NCBI GenBank assembly: GCA_001595885.1
Contig: LSSH01000042.1
Coordinates: 1-5,877 of the forward strand
Length of the DNA: 5,877 nt
Reading direction: 5' to 3'
Source: Candidatus Proteinoplasmatales archaeon SG8-5
GTDB taxonomy: Archaea > Thermoplasmatota > Thermoplasmata > SG8-5
Positions 1-4,708 of the stretch are shown here, in pieces. Position numbers and translations under genes: made by a program. Below the pieces are notes generated by a model. The model ran no database searches, was not told the origin of the DNA, and saw only the letters and a program-made list of their open reading frames with translations. Each line of letters starts with the position of its first letter. Within the stretch, counting starts at the first letter, position 1.

Positions 1-767
1 CTTACCTGATGGGCAGGGTCCTGATCGGCAGGGGTGTCGTCTTCTGGAGGCGGGGGAAATACGATAAGGCCCTGGACTATGCAAGCAAAGTGACGCAACT
101 CGCTGAGGACATCGGGAGTTTGGAGCTCATTGGCAGCGCGTGGAGCCTCAAGGCAAGCGTCAACTTCGACACGAGGCAGTACGAAAATGCCGTCGAGATG
201 AACGACAAGGCCCTGGAGGCATTCAGGAGAATGAATGACAACATCGAGGTCGCCAGGGTGCTGAACAACAAGGGCGAGGTGTACAAGATCACGGGTGATT
301 TCCAAAAGGCGATGGAGACCTTCAACGAGGGCCTGGAGGTCCTATCAGGCTCGTCCAATAACAGGAGCCTCGGTTACCTGCTGACCAACCTTACCGAGTG
401 CCAGATCAGAAGGGGAGACCTGGCGAGGGCCCAGAAGACCTACAAGCAGGCCGAGAAGAAGGTCATGTCGTCAGAGGACAAGTACATCAAGGCCCAGCTG
501 GCCATGGTCAAGGGGCTGATAGAGCACACAAGCGGTCACACATCCACCGCCCTGAGGGAACTGGCCAAGGCCCAGGCGATAATGCAGAAACTGGACATCC
601 CCTACGACATGGGCGTGATACAGCTCGAACACGCCAGGGTGCTGAAATCGAGCAACAGGAACCAGGCCTTGATCGAATACGAGAACGCCATAGATTCATT
701 CACGAAGGCCCATACTCCCGAGATGCTGCAGAAGGCAAAATCCGAACTCGGTTCACTGGAATTTTGA
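1..767 (+). CDS. TPR (tetratricopeptide repeat) protein, C-terminal part, 5' partial
   Basis: The reading frame is already open at the left edge (Tyr-Leu precede the first visible Met at position 9) and no ribosome binding site or promoter can be seen, so this is most likely the C-terminal end of a longer protein. From that Met, 252 residues are visible, ending in TGA at 765-767. Almost all of it is helical TPR-type repeat. Six units can be placed at about residues 3-34, 41-76, 79-114, 120-153, 159-195 and 199-233, each with the typical G/A-x-x-Y/F-x-x-G-D/K-Y/F-x-x-A pattern, for example GKYDKALDY, RQYENAVEM, GDFQKAMETF and GDLARAQKTY. The repeat spacing is near 40 residues, like the longer TPR_12/kinesin-light-chain style rather than the classical 34. 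Such arrays mediate protein-protein contacts. In archaea they often form the C-terminus of large AAA/NB-ARC-type regulators, but no such domain is visible here, so the function is unknown. It converges on nadA. Confidence 0.85.
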   Translation, partial: YLMGRVLIGRGVVFWRRGKYDKALDYASKVTQLAEDIGSLELIGSAWSLKASVNFDTRQYENAVEMNDKALEAFRRMNDNIEVARVLNNKGEVYKITGDFQKAMETFNEGLEVLSGSSNNRSLGYLLTNLTECQIRRGDLARAQKTYKQAEKKVMSSEDKYIKAQLAMVKGLIEHTSGHTSTALRELAKAQAIMQKLDIPYDMGVIQLEHARVLKSSNRNQALIEYENAIDSFTKAHTPEMLQKAKSELGSLEF

Positions 768-817
768 ACAGGGATCCGAAGCTCACTGGTGTTTGATTGT
801 ACTCGAATTTGGGATCT

Positions 818-842
818 CATTGTATTTTCGATCAATAAAATG
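818..842. terminator. Imperfect hairpin between convergent genes, possible bidirectional terminator
   Basis: A 25-nt imperfect inverted repeat lies 50 bp after the TPR stop and 45 bp after the nadA stop on the other strand. The arms pair in 8 of 9 positions around a 7-nt loop, and both arms are A/T-rich, giving a T-run in each direction (GTATTTT on +, CATTTTATT on -). Its position between convergent genes fits termination of both transcripts. Archaeal terminators depend more on T-tracts than on hairpins, so this is a plausible but unproven call. Confidence 0.4.
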
Positions 843-887
843 ATACATCATAACCATGCCATCGTAACGAAGAGACCTTGATGATAT

Positions 888-1823
888 TCATTCATCGCGG
901 CCGATGTCGACCATCCTTTCCAAAGGTCGCCTTGCCCTTTCGATTATTTCCCGGCTCAGCTCGATCGCCGGGGACAGGCTCTCCAGGCTCCTGACAACCT
1001 TCTCGAGGGTGATCCTCTTCATGTTGGGGCAGACGGCCTTTTCCAGCGGGTGGAAGGTCTTGTTAGGAAAGTCCACGCTCAACCTGTAGGCCATCTCCTT
1101 CTCCGTGCCCACTATGAACTCCGTCCTCGCGGATTCCCTCGCGTGCCTGACCATTCCGCCGGTCGAGAAGACATGGTCGGCAAAGTCTATGACCTCGGGG
1201 GTGCACTCGGGGTGCACCATGACCTCGGCCTCCGGATGCCGGTCCTTGAGCGCCTGGAGGTCCTCCACCGTGATGCGGCTGTGGTGGGTCGCGCAAAAGC
1301 CTGGCCATAGGATTATCTCCTTGTCGGGGACGAACCGTTGGACATATAATCCAAGGTTGCGGTCCGGCGTGAAGATCACCTCCTTCTCGGCAACGGACCT
1401 CACCACCTTCACGGCGTTCGCGGATGTGCAGCAGATGTCGGTCCGGGCCTTCACGTCGGCCGTCGTGTTCACGTAGGAGACGACTATCGCATCCGGATGC
1501 TCTTCCCTCTTGGCCTGGAGGAACTCGACCTCGCACATGGCGGCCATCGGGCACTTCGCCTCGGGGTCGGGATGAAGCACTGTCCTCTCAGGGGCCAGTA
1601 TCTTGGCGGTCTCGGCCATGAAGTCAACGCCGCAGAAGACGATGACCTCGGAATCCGTCTTCGAAGCGTCCACGGCCAGCTGCAGCGAGTCGCCCAGAAT
1701 GTCGGCGTTGTCCTGCACCTCGGGAAGCTGGTAGTTGTGGGCCAGTATGACCGCGTTCTTCTCCTCCTTGAGCCCCCGGAGCTTCTCCGCCAAGCCCTTG
1801 ATATCTGACATTGGATTAGACAT
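888..1823 (-). CDS. nadA: Quinolinate synthase NadA
   Basis: NadA is a [4Fe-4S] enzyme that condenses iminoaspartate with dihydroxyacetone phosphate to make quinolinate in de novo NAD synthesis in the cytoplasm. The length, 311-312 residues, matches archaeal members. Family motifs, numbered from the Met at 1826: AHNYQ (29-33), LGDSLQLA (44-51), FCGVDFMAETAK (64-75), HPDPEAKCPMAAMC (85-98), TSAN (134-137), WPGFCATHH (174-182), HPEC (205-208), STGGM (221-225) and VCPNMK (265-270). The three cluster ligands are most likely Cys92, Cys178 and Cys266, judged by the near-87-residue spacing known for the family; Cys98 is close to the first. ATGs lie at 1826, 1823 and 1811. The GAGGTG site is 2 nt from the first and 5 nt from the second, so I chose 1823. 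No nadB or nadC lies beside it. The gene is divergent from priS and its control region carries an inverted repeat. Confidence 0.96.
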   Translation of the reverse strand: MSNPMSDIKGLAEKLRGLKEEKNAVILAHNYQLPEVQDNADILGDSLQLAVDASKTDSEVIVFCGVDFMAETAKILAPERTVLHPDPEAKCPMAAMCEVEFLQAKREEHPDAIVVSYVNTTADVKARTDICCTSANAVKVVRSVAEKEVIFTPDRNLGLYVQRFVPDKEIILWPGFCATHHSRITVEDLQALKDRHPEAEVMVHPECTPEVIDFADHVFSTGGMVRHARESARTEFIVGTEKEMAYRLSVDFPNKTFHPLEKAVCPNMKRITLEKVVRSLESLSPAIELSREIIERARRPLERMVDIGRDE

Positions 1824-1828
1824 CATGC

Positions 1829-1834
1829 CACCTC
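1829..1834 (-). promoter_or_regulatory. Shine-Dalgarno site of nadA
   Basis: On the minus strand this reads GAGGTG, complementary to the 3' end of archaeal 16S rRNA. It is followed by GC and then two ATG codons in a row. The spacing of 2 nt to the first ATG (1826) is too short, while 5 nt to the second (1823) is normal, which favours 1823 as the start. It is the clearest ribosome binding site in the window; the starts of priS, the GTPase and the zinc-ribbon gene lack one. Confidence 0.7.
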
Positions 1835-1860
1835 ATAATAAGGTTTTGCCAGATGAGGTG
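1829..1860. repeat. 8-bp perfect inverted repeat over the nadA ribosome binding site
   Basis: CACCTCAT at 1829-1836 and ATGAGGTG at 1853-1860 are exact reverse complements separated by 16 bp. The arm next to nadA contains its Shine-Dalgarno sequence. Within the repeat, 1831-1843 (CCTCATAATAAGG) is itself a near-palindrome with 5 of 6 paired positions. This could be a DNA operator for a regulator of NAD synthesis or, if the transcript starts far enough upstream, an RNA hairpin that hides the ribosome binding site. The function is inferred. Confidence 0.5.
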
Positions 1861-1877
1861 AATCAGTCCACCCAAAC

Positions 1878-1884
1878 CTTAAAT
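1878..1884 (+). promoter_or_regulatory. TATA-like box of priS (leaderless promoter)
   Basis: CTTAAAT, centred near 1881, lies about 27 bp upstream of the priS ATG at 1908. That is the usual archaeal distance from TATA box to transcription start, so transcription should begin at or next to the ATG. No Shine-Dalgarno sequence precedes the ATG, which agrees with a leaderless mRNA. Confidence 0.55.
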
Positions 1885-1885
1885 C
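1878..1885 (-). promoter_or_regulatory. Possible TATA-like box of nadA, shared with priS
   Basis: Read on the minus strand the same A/T core is GATTTAAG. It would place the nadA transcription start near 1854, giving a leader of about 30 nt that contains the GAGGTG ribosome binding site. A second A/T stretch nearer the gene (CTTATTA on the minus strand, about 1837-1843) is too close for the 1823 start, though it could drive a leaderless transcript starting near the Met at 1811. Confidence 0.35.
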
Positions 1886-1907
1886 CGCCCGGACCTTATC
1901 CAAGCCC

Positions 1908-3140
1908 ATGGCAGGCCCGAAGGGCGAGTCCGAGATGCTCAGGCTCGATTTCCTCAAGAAGCGTTTCTCGAAATATTATGCCGGGACAGAGCTGCCCCCC
2001 CCGCTCAGGCTGGAGGAGAGGGAATACGGCGTTATCACCGAGCGCGGCGGCATGTGGAGGCACCTGGCCTTCGCCGACCTGAAGGACATGCAGGGCTTCT
2101 TGAGGAAGCACGTTCCACTGCACGCCTATCATTCATCAGCCTATTACAAGAGTCCCGGCCAGAAGTTCATGGACGAGAAGGAATGGCTGGGCGCCGACCT
2201 GGTCTTCGACCTCGACGCCGACCACATCGAAGGCGCTGAAAGTATGACCCTCGGAGAGCAGCTGGCCGCGGTCAAGATCGAGTTCAAAAAGCTACTCGAA
2301 TCCTACCTGCTCTCGGACTTCGGATTCGCCGAGGAGGACATCCAGATCGTGTTCTCGGGAGGCCGGGGCTATCACGCACACGTGCGCGACCCCCGCGTCC
2401 TGGACCTGAACAGTCATGAAAGAAGGGAGATAGTGGATTACATCACCCTGACCGAGAAGGACGTCTCCAGGTTCATACGCAAGAGACCGTTCGATTTAAA
2501 ACAATTTCAACAGCATTCAGCTCTGAAATTCACCTATCATCTGCCTGAAGAAGGGGCAACTGGCTGGAAAGGCAAGTTCAGGGATGGTGTCCTCGAATAC
2601 CTGGACAGGGCCGAGGTCATGGACCGCGCGGCCGCCACCAAAGAGCTGGCAAGGGCAGAGGGCATCGGCAAGAAGACCTCGGAGGAGCTGTGGTCTGAGC
2701 TGTTCGAGGGGGATAAGGGTCAGAGGGGCACGGACATCATCCGCAGGACAAACTCGCTCGAGGCATTCTCCAGCGACAGGAACCGCAACCATTTCGCAAG
2801 GTTCGTTCTTGACAGGATACGGGTGCTGGCCGGGGAGACCGACGAACCTGTGACCTCCGACATCAAGCGCCTAATCCGCCTTCCTGAGACCCTCCACGGC
2901 AAATCAGGGCTGGTGGTCAGGCGATTGAGCCTGGATGAGCTGGACGGTTTCGAGCCGTTCCGGGATGCTGTCTGGGAGGGCTTCTCGGACGACCCGGTCA
3001 AGGTTACGGGAACTGAGGATTCCTCAATGAGGCTCAAGGGCCAGGACATTACGGTAACCAAGACCGAGGAGACGGAGATACCCGAGTTCGCAGCAGTATT
3101 CTTCCTGGGCCAGAAGCGCTGCGAGGTCACGATATCGTGA
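1908..3140 (+). CDS. priS: DNA primase small (catalytic) subunit PriS
   Basis: PriS is the catalytic subunit of the archaeal/eukaryotic-type primase, which with PriL makes the primers for DNA replication. The 410 residues are within the family range. Conserved features seen: EREYG near 38-41, YHSSAYY at 74-80, the catalytic acidic motif FDLDADH at 100-106 (Asp101 and Asp103), SGGRGYHAHVRD at 150-161 with the nucleotide-binding His156, and VTSDIKRLIRLPETLHGKSGL at 315-335, which carries the third acidic residue (Asp318). The zinc knuckle that many PriS proteins carry just after DxD is absent; the only cysteine in the protein is Cys405. From memory, haloarchaeal and related PriS also lack it, so activity need not be lost. 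A short EGIGKK segment (251-256) resembles a helix-hairpin turn. The ATG at 1908 is chosen because the TATA box is 27 bp upstream; an internal ATG at 1935 is an alternative. No priL or GINS gene is visible nearby. Confidence 0.95.
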   Translation: MAGPKGESEMLRLDFLKKRFSKYYAGTELPPPLRLEEREYGVITERGGMWRHLAFADLKDMQGFLRKHVPLHAYHSSAYYKSPGQKFMDEKEWLGADLVFDLDADHIEGAESMTLGEQLAAVKIEFKKLLESYLLSDFGFAEEDIQIVFSGGRGYHAHVRDPRVLDLNSHERREIVDYITLTEKDVSRFIRKRPFDLKQFQQHSALKFTYHLPEEGATGWKGKFRDGVLEYLDRAEVMDRAAATKELARAEGIGKKTSEELWSELFEGDKGQRGTDIIRRTNSLEAFSSDRNRNHFARFVLDRIRVLAGETDEPVTSDIKRLIRLPETLHGKSGLVVRRLSLDELDGFEPFRDAVWEGFSDDPVKVTGTEDSSMRLKGQDITVTKTEETEIPEFAAVFFLGQKRCEVTIS

Positions 3141-3257
3141 AATGGTGCTGGCCCGCCCGTATCCCCGGTTTCCCTTGTGATCTCATTGCCTGACACCCGT
3201 GCGGTGTTGTCGCGCGAGTGGATCCCCGATATCCAAGCCCCCTCCCGACCAAGGAAG

Positions 3258-3267
3258 AATTAAATAT
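3258..3267 (+). promoter_or_regulatory. TATA box of the GTPase gene
   Basis: AATTAAATAT is preceded by a purine-rich stretch (AAGGAAG, 3251-3257) that fits a BRE element. The centre near 3263 predicts transcription starting around 3289. That falls just after the ATG at 3284 and 4 nt before the in-frame ATG at 3293. No Shine-Dalgarno sequence is present, so this is again probably a leaderless or nearly leaderless promoter, and the true start may be 3293. Confidence 0.6.
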
Positions 3268-3283
3268 TGCCTAATCCTTTTCA

Positions 3284-4114
3284 ATGTCTGGTATGAACCG
3301 ATTCAAGGTTAAGAGGAAGATAGTCCTTCTCGGGGACAGCGCGGTCGGCAAGACCAGCCTCATCCGCAGGTTCGTCACAGACAAGTTCGACGACAAGTAC
3401 ATCACGACCATCGGCACCAAGGTGACCAAGAAGGAGCTGAGCCTGGTGAGGGACGACGCCACGATAGACCTCACCCTTATGATATGGGACATCCTGGGCC
3501 AGGAGGGCTATACCAGCATCCAGGCGAAGAGCTACAGGGGCGCGGATGGAGTGCTCTTCGTCTGCGACCTCACGCGGTCTGACAGCCTGCAGAATGTCGA
3601 GAAATACTGGCTCAGCGAGCTCAACAAGGTCGTTCAGGACGTTCCCGCTGTGCTCGTTGGCAACAAGGTGGACCTCCAGGACGAGATAACCGTATCCGAG
3701 GACGAACTGGCCACCTTCGGGAGGAGACTGGACACGCCCCACTTCCTCAGCAGCGCCAAGACCGGAGAGAACGTCGAAAAGGTCTTCATGAAGCTTGGCG
3801 AGGTGGTGATCAAGAGCCTGGGCCCGTTGGAGCGGCCGCCCGACCCTGCCAGCGGAAAGGAGGTCCGCAACCTGAAGGATGCTGCCGACATCATCATGAC
3901 GGAGTTCGCCGAAGGCTACGGGGACCAGGAGATGGCAATGGCCATCATCCGCACCCAATTCACCAACGCGGGAGTGGACATAGGCAATCCGGACAAGGGA
4001 ACGCTGCTCGCCGCCATCGAGCTGCTCGGAGAGGCACAGCGAGACGTCCGTCCGGCAAAGGACATAATCAAGGACATCATGAGATGGAAGGCGATGATAG
4101 AGAAGTGCGGGTGA
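3284..4114 (+). CDS. Ras/Rab-like small GTPase with C-terminal helical extension
   Basis: This is a cytoplasmic GTP-binding switch protein of 276 residues. The G domain covers about residues 8-178 and has all five motifs: P-loop GDSAVGKTSL (17-26), switch I with YITTIGTK (39-46), switch II WDILGQEGY (68-76) including the Gln expected at the catalytic position (73), NKVD (127-130) and SSAKTGENV (156-164). The flanking YRGADGVLFVCDLT and the TIG segment are typical of Rab/Ras-family proteins rather than of translation or Era/Obg GTPases. After a Pro-rich linker (181-190) comes an extra region of about 85 residues (192-276), predicted mostly helical, which I do not recognise. It ends in Cys-Gly. 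No partner GAP, GEF or Roadblock gene is adjacent, so target and role are unknown. The ATG at 3284 is the longest choice, but the TATA position would fit the ATG at 3293 better. Its codon use looks like that of its neighbours. Confidence 0.93.
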   Translation: MSGMNRFKVKRKIVLLGDSAVGKTSLIRRFVTDKFDDKYITTIGTKVTKKELSLVRDDATIDLTLMIWDILGQEGYTSIQAKSYRGADGVLFVCDLTRSDSLQNVEKYWLSELNKVVQDVPAVLVGNKVDLQDEITVSEDELATFGRRLDTPHFLSSAKTGENVEKVFMKLGEVVIKSLGPLERPPDPASGKEVRNLKDAADIIMTEFAEGYGDQEMAMAIIRTQFTNAGVDIGNPDKGTLLAAIELLGEAQRDVRPAKDIIKDIMRWKAMIEKCG

Positions 4115-4264
4115 GCGCTTCTGATTGCATGTTGAATACAACTTGACGATCTTTCATCATCTGCGTGCGCTTTGCCTTCAGAAAACAACCGCTTTTCAAC
4201 CGAAAATACCCGATAAACACCCTCCGAAAAAACCTATTGCCTTTTGCGACATCCCGCCCTTTCG

Positions 4265-4272
4265 TATAAATA
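4265..4272 (+). promoter_or_regulatory. TATA box of the first tandem unit
   Basis: TATAAATA is a strong match to an archaeal TATA box and predicts a transcription start near 4295. An ATG at 4291 opens a 38-codon frame to 4407, but its composition is not persuasive. The transcript may be non-coding or a long leader for the zinc-ribbon gene. Confidence 0.5.
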
Positions 4273-4316
4273 AGTAACGTCGCATTTCCTATGTTTTGCG
4301 ACATCGCCAGCATCGG

Positions 4317-4324
4317 TTTAAATA
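4317..4324 (+). promoter_or_regulatory. TATA box of the second tandem unit
   Basis: TTTAAATA lies exactly 52 bp after the first TATA box and predicts a transcription start near 4347. No start codon with a good frame follows closely, so any transcript would begin as C-rich untranslated RNA running toward the zinc-ribbon gene. Confidence 0.5.
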
Positions 4325-4470
4325 TCTTTCGTTCGCCCCTTTCCGGACCCGTAAAAACCTCTCCGAAGCCCCTTTTTCGTTTTACACCCCTACACTCCGG
4401 AAGATAAAACACCCCTTCCGTGCGGTTTTTGGATTTTTAGGGTCGAAAATCGGGGTTTATGCCGGGCAAT

Positions 4471-4660
4471 TTACGGTAATTATTAAATTATTTATCAATT
4501 AAACTTTAAAGCTTTAAATATTTAGTTAAAAGCACAAACCAATGGTTTTTACAAATTATTGTAAGAGTTTAAATCCGGTATTTTATCTTAAAGATTAATG
4601 AGTTTATACTAATAAATTATAGACTTATATTAATAGGCTTTAAACTTATTTTACCGATTT
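4471..4660. other. AT-rich island (about 19% GC)
   Basis: A hand count gives 37 G or C in 190 nt, against clearly GC-rich flanking genes. It contains several TTTAAA or TTAAAT cores that could act as TATA boxes on either strand, and a cluster of short palindromes. Such segments occur as promoter regions, as DNA unwinding elements of replication origins, or as sites bound by chromosome-structuring proteins. There is no orc1/cdc6 gene in the window to support an origin directly. Confidence 0.6.
4505..4595. repeat. Cluster of short palindromes inside the AT-rich island
   Basis: Four perfect short inverted repeats occur within 91 bp: TTTAAAGCTTTAAA (4505-4518), AAACCA-A-TGGTTT (4536-4548), TTACAA-ATTA-TTGTAA (4549-4564) and ATCTT-A-AAGAT (4585-4595). 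A/T-rich DNA yields some palindromes by chance, but the first three have 6- or 7-bp arms and the second and third are directly adjacent. Confidence 0.45.
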
Positions 4661-4694
4661 TCCCGCCCGGCACAAGTTTTTTTAGCCCTTGTCG

Positions 4695-4706
4695 TGTTGC
4701 GCAACA
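4695..4706. promoter_or_regulatory. 12-bp perfect palindrome at the start of the zinc-ribbon gene
   Basis: TGTTGCGCAACA is fully self-complementary and ends 2 nt before the ATG at 4709. If the gene is leaderless, using the weak T-rich box near 4677-4684, this site would overlap the transcription start, a classic repressor position. Its TTGCG core recalls the TTTTGCGAC motif repeated at 4242 and 4294, which could mean a shared regulator, but the match is short. Confidence 0.45.
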
Positions 4707-4708
4707 GG

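Larger units (their letters stand above)
4242..4345 (+). repeat. Two tandem 52-bp promoter-like units
   Basis: TTTTGCGACATC occurs identically at 4242-4253 and 4294-4305. In both copies an A/T-rich TATA box starts exactly 23 nt after the first base of the motif (TATAAATA and TTTAAATA), and both are followed by a CGT(T)CGC element. Both motif copies are also preceded by CCTAT. The bases between these blocks differ, so what is kept is the motif, the TATA box and their spacing rather than the whole unit. A reverse half-site GTCGCA at 4279-4284 makes a 6-bp inverted repeat with the TGCGAC of the second copy (12-nt spacer). This looks like a duplicated regulator-binding site upstream of two TATA boxes. 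Confidence 0.6.
4445..4672. repeat. Inverted boxes bracketing the AT-rich island
   Basis: On the left, GAAAATCGG (4445-4453) and TGCCGGGC (4460-4467) are followed by CGGTAA (4474-4479). On the right, the exact reverse complements are present: TTACCG (4651-4656), CCGATTTTC (4654-4662) and GCCCGGCA (4665-4672). The order of the first two boxes is swapped between the sides, so this is not a simple nested hairpin or a transposon terminal repeat. Each edge carries the same set of short boxes facing inward, as paired protein-binding sites would. Confidence 0.45.
4115..4708. other. 594-bp intergenic region without a convincing gene
   Basis: No open frame here has protein-like character; frames of 68 codons (from TTG at 4296) and 111 codons (minus strand, overlapping the GTPase end) look like chance. 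The left part (4171-4420) is C-rich and G-poor on the + strand: by hand count 81 C against 33 G in 250 nt. The middle part (4471-4660) is about 19% GC. The region contains two tandem promoter-like units, several palindromes, and inverted boxes at the edges of the AT-rich part, all listed separately. I see no tRNA cloverleaf or CRISPR repeat. The length and structure suggest a control region, an unannotated RNA or an origin-like site. Confidence 0.6.

Noticed and set aside
3193..3207. Small hairpin ACACC-CGTGC-GGTGT downstream of priS
   Set aside because: The stem is only 5 bp and no T-tract follows, so there is not enough to call a terminator.
4103..4114. Cys-Gly at the GTPase C-terminus as a possible lipid attachment site like that of Rab proteins
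   Set aside because: It does not match the CC, CxC or CaaX patterns, and protein prenylation machinery of that type is not established in these archaea.
3281..4141. Long minus-strand open frame (286 codons) antisense to the GTPase gene
   Set aside because: The plus strand encodes a complete GTPase with all five G motifs; the antisense frame is a by-product of GC-rich codon use.
4131..4142. GTTG-AATA-CAAC hairpin just after the GTPase stop
   Set aside because: A 4-bp stem without a T-run is expected by chance.
4077..4412. Open frame of 111 codons on the minus strand between the GTPase and the AT-rich island
   Set aside because: It overlaps the 3' end of the GTPase gene, has no recognisable domain, and would be read through the C-rich stretch and the tandem promoter units. 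Its composition is not protein-like.
4445..4672. The AT-rich island as a transposon remnant or MITE
   Set aside because: The edge boxes are short and their order is swapped between the sides, so they are not terminal inverted repeats; no target-site duplication or transposase fragment is seen.
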